Assembly: GCF_018446385.1 (NCBI RefSeq)
Contig: NC_055987.1
Span: forward strand, 6,471,705 to 6,535,704
Length of the DNA stretch: 64,000 nucleotides
Direction: 5' to 3'
Origin: Zingiber officinale
Lineage: Eukaryota > Streptophyta > Magnoliopsida > Zingiberales > Zingiberaceae
Made by a program: the position numbers and the translations under genes. The notes beneath the pieces were generated by a model, which was not told the origin of the DNA, made no database searches, and saw only the letters and a program-made list of their open reading frames with translations. Positions 46,946-58,067 of this stretch are shown piece after piece (the stretch's first letter is position 1; each line of letters begins with the position of its first letter).

Positions 46946-47476
46946 TTGAAGCCTTATTCATCTCACCCGATCTATATTATCAATCAGGGAATTCTATGAT
47001 TTTGTGAGATGAAATTGGATTGTTAATTATGGAGTTTTTGGTTTAACTTGTGTTAGATTCAAATTTAGCTTTGGTTCCACAAATAGGCAATTTTCGGATA
47101 AACTTCTAAGCTTGGTGAGTCACATGGACGTCATTAGAAGTAACCAACCTTTCGAGGTTTTCCGAATAGTCCTATCCATGGAGCTTAGTACTAAATCCTG
47201 GTCTAACTGGTTAGGATTCATTTAAGGGTAGCTTCGGTCAGTTCCACTTAGCCAAATGCACCAGATCGAAACCATATCTTTCTAGACATGCGATGCTCAA
47301 GTTTCCCTAACGTACTATCATCCAAAAACTTTACCAGTACCATGATTCAAGCTAAACTTGGTCTCTAATCCTAATTACCCTGCCGGGTTAGTTTGTTTTA
47401 GGTTACCCTGTCGGGTAAGTTAGTTTTGGAGGTGCCAGCTATTCTGGAGCCTCCCCCTGAATTATTGGCCATTAAT
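46946..47476. other. Spacer between minisatellite and gag
   Basis: No coding frame. It includes two CCTG(C/T)CGGGTTA/GTAA words (about 47380-47420) and a CCTCCCCCTGAA tract near 47450 that resembles an internal purine tract in reverse. It would be the gag 3' UTR. Confidence 0.5.
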
Positions 47477-49153
47477 TTAAATTTTGGTTTTAGGTTTGTG
47501 TCGATTCCTTTTATAGTTATGGTTAACTTGGTGATAATTTTGTTGATTTTTAAAGTATTTAGATTTTGAATTTGATTTAGGTTTGTATTTTGGATTTTGG
47601 TTTGGTTTATTCGATTTTATATAATGTATTTTTTCTTTAGGTATATAATATTGATTAAGTCCTATTTGCGTGGTTAAGCACGCTTTCGGAACCCAAGCTA
47701 GATTGGTTGATTTGTATTGGGTTATTAATGATTTGAAGGTTTTATTTGAATTCGACTTATATCCTAGTCCGGTTTTATTATAGCATGCTTTTTGATTATT
47801 TAGGATTAAGTCTAGATTTTTTGATCTTGTTGTGAATTTTTCTAACATTTCTTTTAAATTGTTAATCTCATTTTTTAATGATAAATTCTCCTCCTCAAGT
47901 GTTAGATCTTGAGTTGGATTTGAATTTTTGATTTGTTCCTTGAGGTTTTGATTTTCCTCAAGAAGTGATTTGTTTTCATTTTCTATTTTAATTAATTTAC
48001 TATTTAAACAGGAAATAATTCTAAAAAATCTTTTGTTTAAATTACAATATACCTCATTCGGGCCTTCGGAAATGAGTACGGACTCGTGGCTTGTTTCGGG
48101 TTCAGACCCGTCTTCATCTTCCGACTCGTCTTCTGTTTCAGCTTCGTGGGCCATCAGTGCGAGATGGCTCTGATGTTTCTGCTCTTCTTCCTCCGATTCG
48201 TCCGAGGAGTCGTCCCACGTTGCTTTGAGTGCCTTCTTTTTTGTTGGCTTTGGTTTGTCGAACTTCAGTTTTGGGCATTCGTTCTTGTAGTGTCCCTTTT
48301 TATTGCAGCCGAAGCAAGTCACGTTCCTTTGTTCTGAGGGAGAACTGATCTTTTGAAGGTCCTTTTTGCTGAAGCTCCTTTTTCTCCTAGTGAACATTTT
48401 TCTTACCAAGTTCACCAGGTGTTTTTCGTCTTCGGAGTCTTGGTCGGAATCTTCTTCAAATTCAGGCTTGCTTTTCTTTTCTTTGGAGGAACCTGTAAAT
48501 AAAGCTATACCTTTCTCGACTCCAGCATTAGTTTGTTCATGTAATTCTAATTCACAGAAAAGCTCGTCTAATTTTAACTTAGAAAGATTTTTAGAAATTT
48601 TGTAGGCATCTACGATTGATGCCCACAAACTATTACGTGGAAAAGCATTTAATACGTACCTTATTAAGTCTCTATTTTCCATTTGGTGGCCTATCGCATG
48701 AAGCCCGTTGAGGATGTCCTTGATCCTCGCGTGGAGCTGATTCGCCGTTTCACCTTCCTGCATTTTTATATTAAGAATTCTATTCAAAAGCAGGTCTCGT
48801 TTTGTTACCTTGGCGTCGCTCGTTCCCTCGTGCAGCTCGATCAATTTGTCCCACAGTTCTTTAGCGTTTTTGTGTGGACCGACTCTGTTCAGTTCTTCTC
48901 TTGTTAATCCGCACTGTAGAGTGTTGATCGCTTTATTTTCTGTTGACGCCTTTTTCTTCAGATCTGCTGTCCAGTCTTCAGGATCCAGTATATTCCCGGA
49001 GTTGTCCGCTGGAATTTTATAGGATTTCATAAAGCTCATCCACTGGTCGAAGTCTGTTTTGAGGTAGACCTCCATGCGCTTCTTCCAGTACGGAAAATCG
49101 TCCCCGTTGAACAGTGGAGGTCGTACTGTGCTGAATCCTTCTGTCTGAGACAT
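47477..49153 (-). CDS. Intact copia-type gag (UBN2 family) of the non-autonomous element
   Basis: 558 residues from ATG 49153 (MSQTEGFSTVRPPLFNGDDF). The head through about 220 is a UBN2-type gag (YWKKRMEVYL, AKELWDKLIELHEG, LHARIKDILNGLHAIGH, RYVLNAFPRNSLW). A lysine-rich region, a zinc knuckle CFGCNKKGHYKNEC, an acidic Asp/Glu/Ser region, and coiled coils (NKSLLEENQNLKEQIKN and EENLSLKNEINNLKEMLEKF) follow, then a basic C-terminal tail. Gag forms the virus-like particle and packages RNA. The long coiled-coil extension after the knuckle is a feature of Sirevirus gag proteins. The frame is open upstream to 49267, but the leader there is not gag-like, so I take the start at 49153. Confidence 0.9.
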   Translation of the reverse strand: MSQTEGFSTVRPPLFNGDDFPYWKKRMEVYLKTDFDQWMSFMKSYKIPADNSGNILDPEDWTADLKKKASTENKAINTLQCGLTREELNRVGPHKNAKELWDKLIELHEGTSDAKVTKRDLLLNRILNIKMQEGETANQLHARIKDILNGLHAIGHQMENRDLIRYVLNAFPRNSLWASIVDAYKISKNLSKLKLDELFCELELHEQTNAGVEKGIALFTGSSKEKKSKPEFEEDSDQDSEDEKHLVNLVRKMFTRRKRSFSKKDLQKISSPSEQRNVTCFGCNKKGHYKNECPKLKFDKPKPTKKKALKATWDDSSDESEEEEQKHQSHLALMAHEAETEDESEDEDGSEPETSHESVLISEGPNEVYCNLNKRFFRIISCLNSKLIKIENENKSLLEENQNLKEQIKNSNPTQDLTLEEENLSLKNEINNLKEMLEKFTTRSKNLDLILNNQKACYNKTGLGYKSNSNKTFKSLITQYKSTNLAWVPKACLTTQIGLNQYYIPKEKIHYIKSNKPNQNPKYKPKSNSKSKYFKNQQNYHQVNHNYKRNRHKPKTKI

Positions 49154-49374
49154 TTTAGTCCTGCGCACAGAAGAAAGAAAGGAAAAACAAAATTCCAAGA
49201 CTTGGTCTTGGATTAGTAGTGCGGATGAAAAAAAATTATAGAAGTATCTAAATTGGTGTTGCACCAATTTAGATTTAATTGCAACGGAAAAAAAAAATCG
49301 TAAAACTGAAAATTGGAAAAAAAAAATTTCACCCCCTGTCTGATTGGTGGTTGCACCAAATCAGAGCGGTACCT

Positions 49375-49386
49375 GCTCTGATACCA
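49375..49386 (-). promoter_or_regulatory. Primer-binding site (tRNA-Met)
   Basis: TGGTATCAGAGC on the minus strand, two bases from the 5' LTR that ends at 49389, complementary to the 3' end of initiator tRNA-Met. Confidence 0.9.
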
Positions 49387-49388
49387 CT

Positions 49389-50484
49389 TGTAGGACCGTG
49401 ATCGTTCGATAGAGGGGGGGGTGAATATCGATTCGAAAATTCGAGTGTAAAAGTACGCAGCGGAAAAGTAAATGAACACAGTTGATTTTACTTCGTTCGG
49501 AGCCTGTGACGACTCCTACTCGAAGGCCCTGGTCCTTGACCACTTTCGTTGGGCAATCACTAGCAATTCGAATATGATTACAAAAAGCGTACAGGAAATG
49601 CTAATGAAGCAAAGTAATACCGAAAAGGAAATTAACCAACGAAGAAGGAGCACTTTGTCGGAGCTTTGTTAGCGTCGTAGGAGCGTAGAGCAGCAGGACT
49701 AGCAGTCGAAGAGTTCTCAGTTGTTGTTCAGGCTCCACCCCTGGGGCTTCTTTTATATGCTGCTCCGGGCGCCTGGATCCCTTCCGGGCGCCCTGGTGCG
49801 ACGTGGCAAGTCCAGTCAGGATGCTCCACGTGGCGAGGCGACGCAGAGGATAAAAGTTGCCTCCGGGCGCCCGGATCCCTTCCGGGTGCCCGGACCCCCG
49901 GGCGCCCGGACCACCTTTTTCCAGAGATTCTTTCTCCTGCAAAACAAGGTTAGTCCGAGGCAAAATATATCCTGCAACACAGATTGTTAGCACAATTTAT
50001 AAAGTATGAATTAACAGAAAAAAGTATGACTTAGATTCTGTCTTTCCAAGACCGGAATCTAGTCACGATCTCGGCTTAGATTTCTGAAATGGATCTAAGC
50101 CGGATCGACACCTAATGTTCCCTTCCCGGGAACGCGTCCTCGCAGTCACTCCCCTCCAGTGACTTACCTTACTTACCTGCCAGAAGTCCGGTCAGCCCTT
50201 CGACCCGTCTGGACTTCTCGCCAGCTATCCGGTCAGCCCATAGACCTAGCTGGACTTCTCGCCAAGCGTCCGGTCAGCCCGTCGACCCGCTTGGACTTCT
50301 TGCCAGCTATCCGGTCAGCTCGTCGACCTAGCTGGGCTTCGTGCCAGACATCCGGTCAGCCCGTCGACCTGTCTGGACTTCTCCTGCACACTTGATCAAA
50401 GTGTCAGACAACAACAAAACTAACTTAACCCATTTGTCATTCATCAAAACCTAGGTTAGACCGTCAGTGCTACCCGCACCAACA
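49389..50484 (-). repeat. 5' LTR of the gag-plus-accessory element
   Basis: 1096 bp and nearly the same as 41710-42797; differences include a shorter G-tract (from 49413), a 13-base stretch near 50033 that the other copy lacks, and single-base changes. The promoter order is hairpins, GGGCGCCCGG palindromes, TATA (about 49752-49760). Confidence 0.92.
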
Positions 50485-50499
50485 ATATGCTGAGTCTTC

Positions 50500-51939
50500 T
50501 GCGGACAATCTCGACTCTGGTCCCAGGCAGTTTGCAATGAAAGCAAACTGACTGTCCCAGAGAACAGGCTGAAGTGACATGATCTCTGGACCCACATCTG
50601 AAACAGCGAATGTCGCTGACGGGTTGTTTCCAGTTCTGCTGGGAAGACCAGAAACGTCCTGAAGAAGACTGCCCTAATTTCTGAGGTTTACGTGATACCC
50701 CAGATGTACCCTGATCTGATCAACTACGCCTGCTCTGCTGTGGTGTAGTCTGAGGCTGCTGGATCTTCCCAGATGTCTGACTCGGCTGTTTCCTTTTCCT
50801 ATCCGGAAAAACTCTCTGCTGAGCTGTCTCAATAATGAGGGCTCTGTCCAACATCTCCGCATAAGATGTGATACCAAGACCGACAAGTCTTAGTTGCAAA
50901 TGTCCATCCAGCCCCTGAATGAACTGCTGCATACGTGAACTGTCCTCAGCAACTAGCTCTGGACAAAATCTGGCAAGTCTGTCAAACTCTGTATTATACT
51001 CTGCCACCGACAGGTTGTTCTGTCGCAAACTCAGAAAATCCTGCCGGCGAGCCATCTGGTAAGCTCGTGGAAAGAAATGGCTCTCAAAGGCCTCTCTGAA
51101 TCTGGCCCAAGTGATGTTCTGCTCACCGATGATGGAACGCTGAGTAATCCACCAGGTGTCGGCCGCGTCCCGTAAATGAAAAGCAGTCAGCTCTGCTTTC
51201 TCCCACTCGTAGCAAGCCATATAGAAGAAGGTCCGCTCCATAGTCTCAATCCAAGACAGGGCCACGCTCGGATCACGGTCTCCTCGGAAGAGTATGAATC
51301 GACTCTTCATCGACTCTGCCAACACTAGAATCCTGGCTCGTGCCGCGACAAAGTAGTGAGGTGTGTCGGAACGGCTGTCGGAACTGGCAGAACCACTGGA
51401 GCTGGTGCTACGAGTGATACCGGTGCATAAACTGGAGGAGGTACTCCCGGTACTGCTGGGTAAACTGGATCATATGCCGTCGGTGGCACTGTAGGGTGAA
51501 CATAAGTGGCCGCGACTGGGGGTACAGTAGGTAATGGTACCGAATGTGGAGCAGCCGGTATCCCTAATGCAGGTGCTGCTGGGTACACTGCATGTACTGG
51601 GGGCACAGGGGCTGCTGGTGCCGGATACACGGTAGGCCCAGGTGGCGGTGGTGCTGGATACACCGTAGGCTGCACTGGCGCAGGTGTCGGGTATGCCAAT
51701 GGTACCCCTGGTGTTACCGGAAATACAATAGGAGTAGATACTGTCGGTGCAGCTGAGGTAGGTACCTCTAAGGAAGCCATCGGGGTCTGAGAGCCCGACG
51801 CACCCACAGTAGGCTGAGTCTGTCCCTGACTGACAGGCTCATCAACAGAAGGCATCTCTGGCATATCCAGAGATCCAGCGGTCCTCGTACGTGGTCGTCC
51901 AGCACCACGTCTCGCAGCAATACGCGTAGATCGCCTCAT
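50500..51939 (-). pseudogene. Tekay gag remnant
   Basis: Starts at 51939 with a basic head (RRSTRIAARRGAGRPRTR) and a long Pro/Val/Ala-rich spacer. It changes frame near 51340 and continues as the retrotransposon gag domain (ALSWIETMERTFFYMACYEW, ADTWWITQRS, FREAFESHFFP, LSVAEYNTEFDRLARFCPEL). After a stop near 50720 it reaches a zinc knuckle CFRCGSRDHVTSAC (about 50595) and a second one broken by a one-base deletion. The copia insertion at 50484 cuts the frame just after this point. Confidence 0.85.
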
Positions 51940-52004
51940 ATCTGTTAAATTATATTACAGTTATTACTACCAGTATAACCAACTACCAAAATAACATCAT
52001 ACCT

Positions 52005-52404
52005 AATTGTCGTCTGGAGATGTTCCGTCGCTGTCCAGTCCCCAATTTGACCTCAAAATTCCGAACGAGAAAATCACCGGAAATCCATAATAAAATCTGA
52101 AACGAAAGTCCAAAACATATACGTAATGGAAACTCCGTGCAACCAAAATAACTACCCAGTTTGACTCGCAAACTTGGGCTAGCTCAATTTATCCAAAATA
52201 CTAAAAGCAGGTATCACACCCTGCTCTGATACCAAATACCACTAAATTGGTATCAGATAAAACTCAAAAATCCAACACACGGAAACCAAACAAGTATCGC
52301 CAAACTTTGGCACTCTGATACCAAATAAATTGGTATCAGGTTATCTCAAATATCCAAAATACGAAAACAATGATCGTAAAACTTAAGCTCTGATACCAAT
52401 AAAT
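52005..52404 (-). promoter_or_regulatory. Tekay 5' leader with primer-binding site and PBS-like hairpins
   Basis: The primer site TGGTATCAGAGC is at 52387-52398, six bases from the LTR. Further PBS-like words at 52312-52323 (one change) and 52223-52234 each pair with a nearby TGGTATCAG on the other strand (52331-52339 and 52248-52256). The leader matches 1165-1584 throughout. Confidence 0.8.
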
Positions 52405-55154
52405 TGTCATGCCCCAGAGGAGTCCCTGTCCGAGAAAATTTCGGCAGCATCTCCCCTGTACGGTGGATAATCTGAAACTTTTCTACATCCTCATATACCT
52501 CAGCCACAGGCGGCTGGAATAATAAAAACAATAAAATACAATCACACATACATCCACGCAGTTTATATATAAGTACACAGATCAGTAATATCATGACTCG
52601 AAAACAACCCTACTCCACTATACTCGTAAAGCTCAAAATCGACAATAAAACCAACTTACCTCTTCTGCCATCTAAGCAGGCATGTTGTAAAAGCAAATCC
52701 AAAACCAAATCCATCGACATCACAAAATCCATACAATGTCTAAGTATCATCAAACAAGAACAGAATCTAAAACAAATTTAGCATAGTCTATGTAAGAAAA
52801 ACCAAAAGTCCAATAATATCCTCGAGGCCTGCAGGGGACTAGCGACTGGAACTCTATCCTGACAGAATCAACCTGAAAATATCAACAATGGAGGCGGGGT
52901 GAGTCCAACATTCAGCAGGCACAACAGATATACAAAGTAAGAAAATAACACCTAGCACTAATCATGCGTACAGTCTCCTGATGTAATAAAGGTAAATGCA
53001 AACTGAAATAAACAGGAGAATACTGTACTAACCAGGACCTGGGTATAAAGACAAGCAGTCCGAGAGATATGGAAATCCTGTATGCATGTCAAACATAGGT
53101 ATCCAAACAATATGCAGTATATAAATGCAGCAAACACAAACACAAGCAATAAATGCATCATGCATATGATGCCAATGATGCGTCCTGGTCACCCCTGACG
53201 CCAGTCGATCATCTCACACAATAGAGAGGTCGAGTGGGTAGCGCTGTGACAACCGTGCACTCTATTGTCACTACTCCTGATGAGTGACCGAGTGGACGGG
53301 ATGCTGTCGGAGTACACCCCAAATCATAAATGGGGGAGCGCAATGCTCTCATCTCCCGGTACACGATGACGGGGAGGAATCCCTGCCGGATAACACGTTG
53401 TGTCACACTACCCATGAGCGGACCAACGGTGCCTAACAGAGTCCCTGCTGCAACACACTCTGTCTGAATCGACCACTAACCCATGAGTGGTGGTGTGTGC
53501 AGATCCATGTAACTGGTGATGTGCTCACAATAATGGAGCGAACTATCGCACAGCATGTAATCATGCAAATGGTGCATGGCACTAACTACAACATATCCTG
53601 ACCTAACCCATATATATATAAGTGCGTCATAGGTTAACGAATCAAATCAAATCAAAGGTACACAAGGTATAAAACCTAGGTCCTGAACATGGTGAGCATG
53701 GTATATCACTACCCCTATAAGCATGTATCAACAGGTAAGGAATACATGAGATGCAAAACAAACAATCAATCAATCATGTAACAATTATCGGGTAGTGATT
53801 AACCGGAATAAATAAGAAACATAATTAATGCAACTTGTTATATTCACTACTATGTATATCAAATGACATAAGTCAAAAGTACCCGCCTCCAAAAGAAATG
53901 GTCCAATCCGTCCAAATCCGGACGTCGAGAAACCCGTCTCGCGTCAAGGTCCTGTGATACCAACAGAGATATATTTTATTTAGCTAAAATTCCAATGAAT
54001 TGCTAAATAGAATCCTTAAAACTATCTAGGAAAAACCCTAAATCATAAATCATCAACATACCTAATTCAACACATAAACCTAACTCACATCTATCATCAT
54101 AATAGTCCAACCAGCACAGAAACTACCACAAGGATCTGTTACCCTACACCTTACCTAGATTCCCAGCAGAAATGTTGCTGCCGAAGAAAAGTAGCCGCTG
54201 CAAGACAGCTGCCGGACCAAAGACAATCCACAGAACAACCCTTTCTTGTTAGAATCTTTCATTGAACAGATCGAGTTGAGATCCACAATTGGGAACCTCA
54301 AGTCAAACAACAACCCATCTTACAACCAAAACTTACCTCAGGTGTGTGAATCTGTTGACATGGGTGTGGTGGTCGGAAACAACCAGATACTCTTTCTAAA
54401 AATGTGCCGACAACCTAAGATAGCGCCTTCTTGCTGGAGGACAGTGAGGGGATCAGATAAGAGCGTTTCCTTGTCGAAATCTCCACTGTTCCGAGGAGAA
54501 ATCAAGGCTTGGGCTAGGGCACGAAGGGCGACAGTGACAATGTCGGCTAGGCAAAGAAACTTGGTCGGCTGCCGGTGCTCGGAAGAGGAGAAGGGGAAAG
54601 GCGGCGTCACTGCTCCCTGTGGCGGCTGCGGCAGAAGGAAGGCTAGGGCACAGAGGAGAGACCGGCGTCGCGGGCAGAAGGTCGGCGCTAGGGCTCCTAT
54701 GGCCGACGGTATCTCGGGAAGAAGAAGAAGAGAGCAGCGTCGGCTCTGTGAGTTGCAGCCGTCGGTGGATCTAGGGCACCGGCAGTTAGGGATCGGAGAA
54801 GATGGCGTCGGGCGAGGAATTGAGAAGAAGAAATGAGAAGGAGAAGAAAGGGAACCGCTCGGGCACGTGGGGGGGGGGGGGGGGGGGGGCCTCGGCGAGG
54901 AAGAAAACGGTAAAAAAGAAAATAAAGGAAAAGAAATAAGAAAAACAAAAAGGAAAAGAAAATAAAGGAAAAGAAATAAGAAAAACAAAAAGGAAAAGAA
55001 AATAAAACTTTTCCTCATTAAAACAGAGTAGCCTAAACAGGCTTTTCCGGGCCCCGTTTTTATCCCCGTTAACTCATCCGTACGAGCTCCGAAAAATTTC
55101 CAAAAATTCCGGAAAATTCCCTCGTTAATATTCGCCTATTTCCAGTATTTTACA
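52405..55154 (-). repeat. 5' LTR of the Tekay element
   Basis: 2750 bp; near-identical to 35050-37768. Differences include a run of 21 G at 54869-54889 against 6 G in the partner, and an extra copy of an approximately 40-base AAATAAGGAAAAGAAAT-type repeat at about 54920-55000. Frames inside it are not genes. Confidence 0.92.
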
Positions 55155-56987
55155 CTTATAATCTCAAGGATCTCACATAATAGAGAAGCAGAGATCCATT
55201 CTCCTACTACCCTTCTTGTCGCCAAAACACATGTGGTATGAATCATATGCTACGATGTTATTCTCTTTACTAAAAAGAGCGCATATTTTTTTTTCAAAAT
55301 TTAACATCGTATAGATTTCGATCTAGACATACCTTATGTCCAATCCTAAATTCAACATATGAATTCCAATATGTCTTTAAGCAGATTCAGTAAATGGTGG
55401 GTGCATTTACTCCGATCATTACATAAATGATCTCATCTTGACACAATTATCAAGGCGACCTTAACTTATGGGTATGTCTCTATTCATAGCTACATAAGCT
55501 ATCCCATAAGCAATGGTCTTACCTCTATTCGTACTTAACAAATAAAGATGATAGTCCATGTGAGTGGATCAATCTCAATCTACCAACATGCTTATCAAGA
55601 CTTTTATTCGAATGTAACAAAGACATCTATACTGAATAGATCATGACATTTTTCATTTATCAATATGTCTTTACAATAAGTTACATTTTTTGAAATCCCA
55701 AAAACTTCACATGTCCATAAAATGACTCTTTAGTCAATAGCTTAATAAAAGGATCAGCAAGCATATTTCGTGTAGGGATGTACACAAGAATTATCTTTTT
55801 CTTGTCAACAATATCCTTTACAAAATTATACTTAATTTCTATATGCTTACCTTTGCTGTGATATTTGGGATCCTTGAAAAAAGCTATTGCAGCTTAACTG
55901 TCACAGTACACTGTAACAGGACTCCTACTATCCTCAGCAATCTTCAGATGCTTCAGGAATCTTCTTAGCCAGACAGCCTCTTGCACAGCCGCTGCACATG
56001 CCACATACTCAGCTTCCATTGTCAACAAGGCTACACAAGTTTGCTTCTTGCTGTTCCATGAGCTAGTGCCACCATTCAGCAAGAAGATATAGCTAGATGT
56101 GGATTTTCTGTCATCAAGGTCCCCTGCCCAATCTGCATCTGTATAGCCACTTAGGTTAATTTCTGATCCTTGGAAACAGAGGCAATAATCCGCTGTTCCT
56201 TTGAGATATCTGAATATCCTCTTCACAGCTTTCCAGTGTCTCGATCTTGGGTTTGACTGGAAACGACTAACTAAGCCAACCACATAGCTTATATCAGGAC
56301 GAGTACACAACATAGTGTACATCAAACTACCAATAGTACTGACATATGGTTTTTTCTTCATTTTGGTTATTTCCTCAAGAGTCTTGGGAACATACTTTCG
56401 CTCAAGACAATACCTCTCACTATAGGTGTCTGTTCAATGTTGCAATCTGACATATTGAAGTGTTGTAGCATCTTAGTGATATAAGCTTCTTGAGACAAAT
56501 CCAAAAGCCTTTTTGATCGGTCTCTAACGATCTCCACTCCTAAGATGTACTCTGCTTCTCCCATATCTATTATGTTAAATTGCGATGAAAGCTAACTTTT
56601 GACTTCTATCACACACTTTATGTCACTTCCAGCTATTAGCATATCATTAACATATAATGATAAAATGACAAACTTTCCTTTTTCCTTTCTTAGGTAAACA
56701 CAATGATCCTCATTGATCATTTCGAAATCATAAGATAAAATGACTTCATTAAATCTTATGTTTCATTGTCTTGACGCTTGCTTTAGCCCATATATAGACT
56801 TCCTAAGTCTACATACTCTTTTCTCTTGACCTTCAGTAACATACCTTCTGGTTGTACCATATAGATTTCTTCATCAAGATTACCATTAAGGAAAGTCATT
56901 TTTATATCCATCTGATGTAATTCTATGTCAAATTGTGCTACTATAGCTAGGATGACACGTATTGACACAAACTTCACAACTGGGGAG

Positions 56988-58011
56988 TGTTGGAACCCCA
57001 ATGTTGTTTTGATGTGATCAACAAGTTAAGTTAGGTCCTGTGTGTTTCTAACCTTGTGTCTAAGTGTGCAGGAGCTTAGGAGCACAGGTAGTCGAGCGGA
57101 AGACACAGCTAGCGAGAAGGACGGTAGTCCGAGGGACGACGTGCTGTGGAAGAGTACACCGGTGGACGAGAAGGAAGCGTGCGGTGGTTCCGAGGGATGA
57201 AAGCCGGAGCGGAAGATTGCTCGGGGAGCAAGAGACGCAGCTAGCGAGAAGGACGGCACACGGTGCATCCGAGGGACAAAGACTGCGAATGAGTACGCCG
57301 GCGGACGAGAAGGAAACACGTGGCAATTCCGAGGGACGAGAACCCGAAGGGAAGCCCGCTTGAGAAGACCAGAAGTTGGGTTTGGGTGAGCCCTTTTCCG
57401 GATGGCAGAGATCATCTAAGCGAACGGATCCGGAGTAGAAGACCTGGACTGAGGTGAACTGAACCGGAGCAGTGGTCCCCGGATGAAAAGTCAACATCGG
57501 TTGACTTTAGGCTCCGGGGTGCCTGGAGCAGTCCGGGGCGCCCGGAACCCTTCCGAACGCCCGGACCAAACTTGTTGACCAGATCACGTCAAACGCGATC
57601 TGAACGTTGGGGATAAAGTTTTATCTCCTCAGGGCGCCCGGAACCCCTTCCAAGCGTCCCGACCAAGGCTATAAATATAGCCTTGGTCCAGAAGCTCTTC
57701 AACAATCACAAGCATTTCATTTCCAAATACTTGTACGCTTTAGTTGTAGTTAAGCTTTTGTTTCTGCACTTCAACGTTGTAAGAGCCTTCTCCGCCTAAA
57801 GGAGTTTTTTAGCACTTAATCTTCCTTGGATTAACAACCACATCGGTTGTAACCAAGAAAATATCTTGTGCCTCGTCTCTTTATGTTTTTAGTTTACTGC
57901 TTAACTTTATTCATGCAAGTGTTAGCTTAATGCGTTCGAGGAAGGGTTGTTTGTTTTATTTCTACAGGACTATCCAACAACCCCCTCATAGCCGGCCGCA
58001 ACGGTCCCACA
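56988..58011 (+). repeat. 5' LTR of the gag-only element
   Basis: 1024 bp, TGTTGGAACCCC...GGTCCCACA. U3 has a twice-repeated AGCTAGCGAGAAGGACGG block (57106 and 57238), palindromes CACCGGTG and CGCCGGCG in its two halves, GGGCGCCCGGAAC words (57535-57650), a GATAAAGTTTTATC hairpin (57613), and TATA box GGCTATAAATATAG (57667-57680). Confidence 0.9.
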
Positions 58012-58067
58012 AGTGGTATCAGAGCCGAGACGTCTAACAAGGACTAACTGCCGTCTGAAGCAACAAA

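Larger units (their letters stand above)
41710..50484 (-). mobile_element. Non-autonomous gag-plus-accessory-gene LTR element, TSD ATATG
   Basis: LTRs 41710-42797 and 49389-50484 are flanked by ATATG at 41705-41709 and 50485-50489; it sits in the gag-protease linker of the Tekay element. In its own orientation: 5' LTR, primer site, intact gag (49153-47477), a 1.2-kb A/T minisatellite, an LTR-like promoter module, a two-exon accessory gene (45502-44242), A/T-rich filler, purine tract, 3' LTR. No protease, integrase or reverse transcriptase exists, yet gag and the second gene are open. The LTRs differ at only scattered sites, so it is young and must use a partner's enzymes. Confidence 0.92.
35050..55154 (-). 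mobile_element. Ty3/Gypsy Tekay-type (Del) retrotransposon, TSD CTTAT
   Basis: LTRs at 35050-37768 and 52405-55154 are flanked by CTTAT at 35045-35049 and 55155-55159. Minus-strand order is 5' LTR, PBS, gag, protease, reverse transcriptase, RNase H, integrase with a chromodomain-like C-terminus, polypurine tract, 3' LTR. Removing the nested insertion (41710-50484) leaves about 11.3 kb. Long LTRs and a C-terminus of the RKERQLRNKTIRLVKVG type suggest the Tekay clade of chromoviruses. The coding region is interrupted by stops and frameshifts, so the element is dead. Confidence 0.92.

Noticed and set aside
47970..49022. Several plus-strand frames
   Set aside because: Shadows of the intact gag on the minus strand.
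51506..51790. Plus-strand Gly/Ala/Thr-rich frame of 94 codons
   Set aside because: Mirror frame of the Pro/Val-rich spacer of the Tekay gag on the minus strand.
54246..55018. Frames of 196 and 226 codons (and 37061-37582)
   Set aside because: Located inside Tekay LTRs; basic or Phe-rich low-complexity translations without family motifs.
57026..57497. Minus-strand frames of 129 and 145 codons (also 59799-60192)
   Set aside because: Stop-poor antisense of the repeat-rich U3 of the gag-only element's LTRs.
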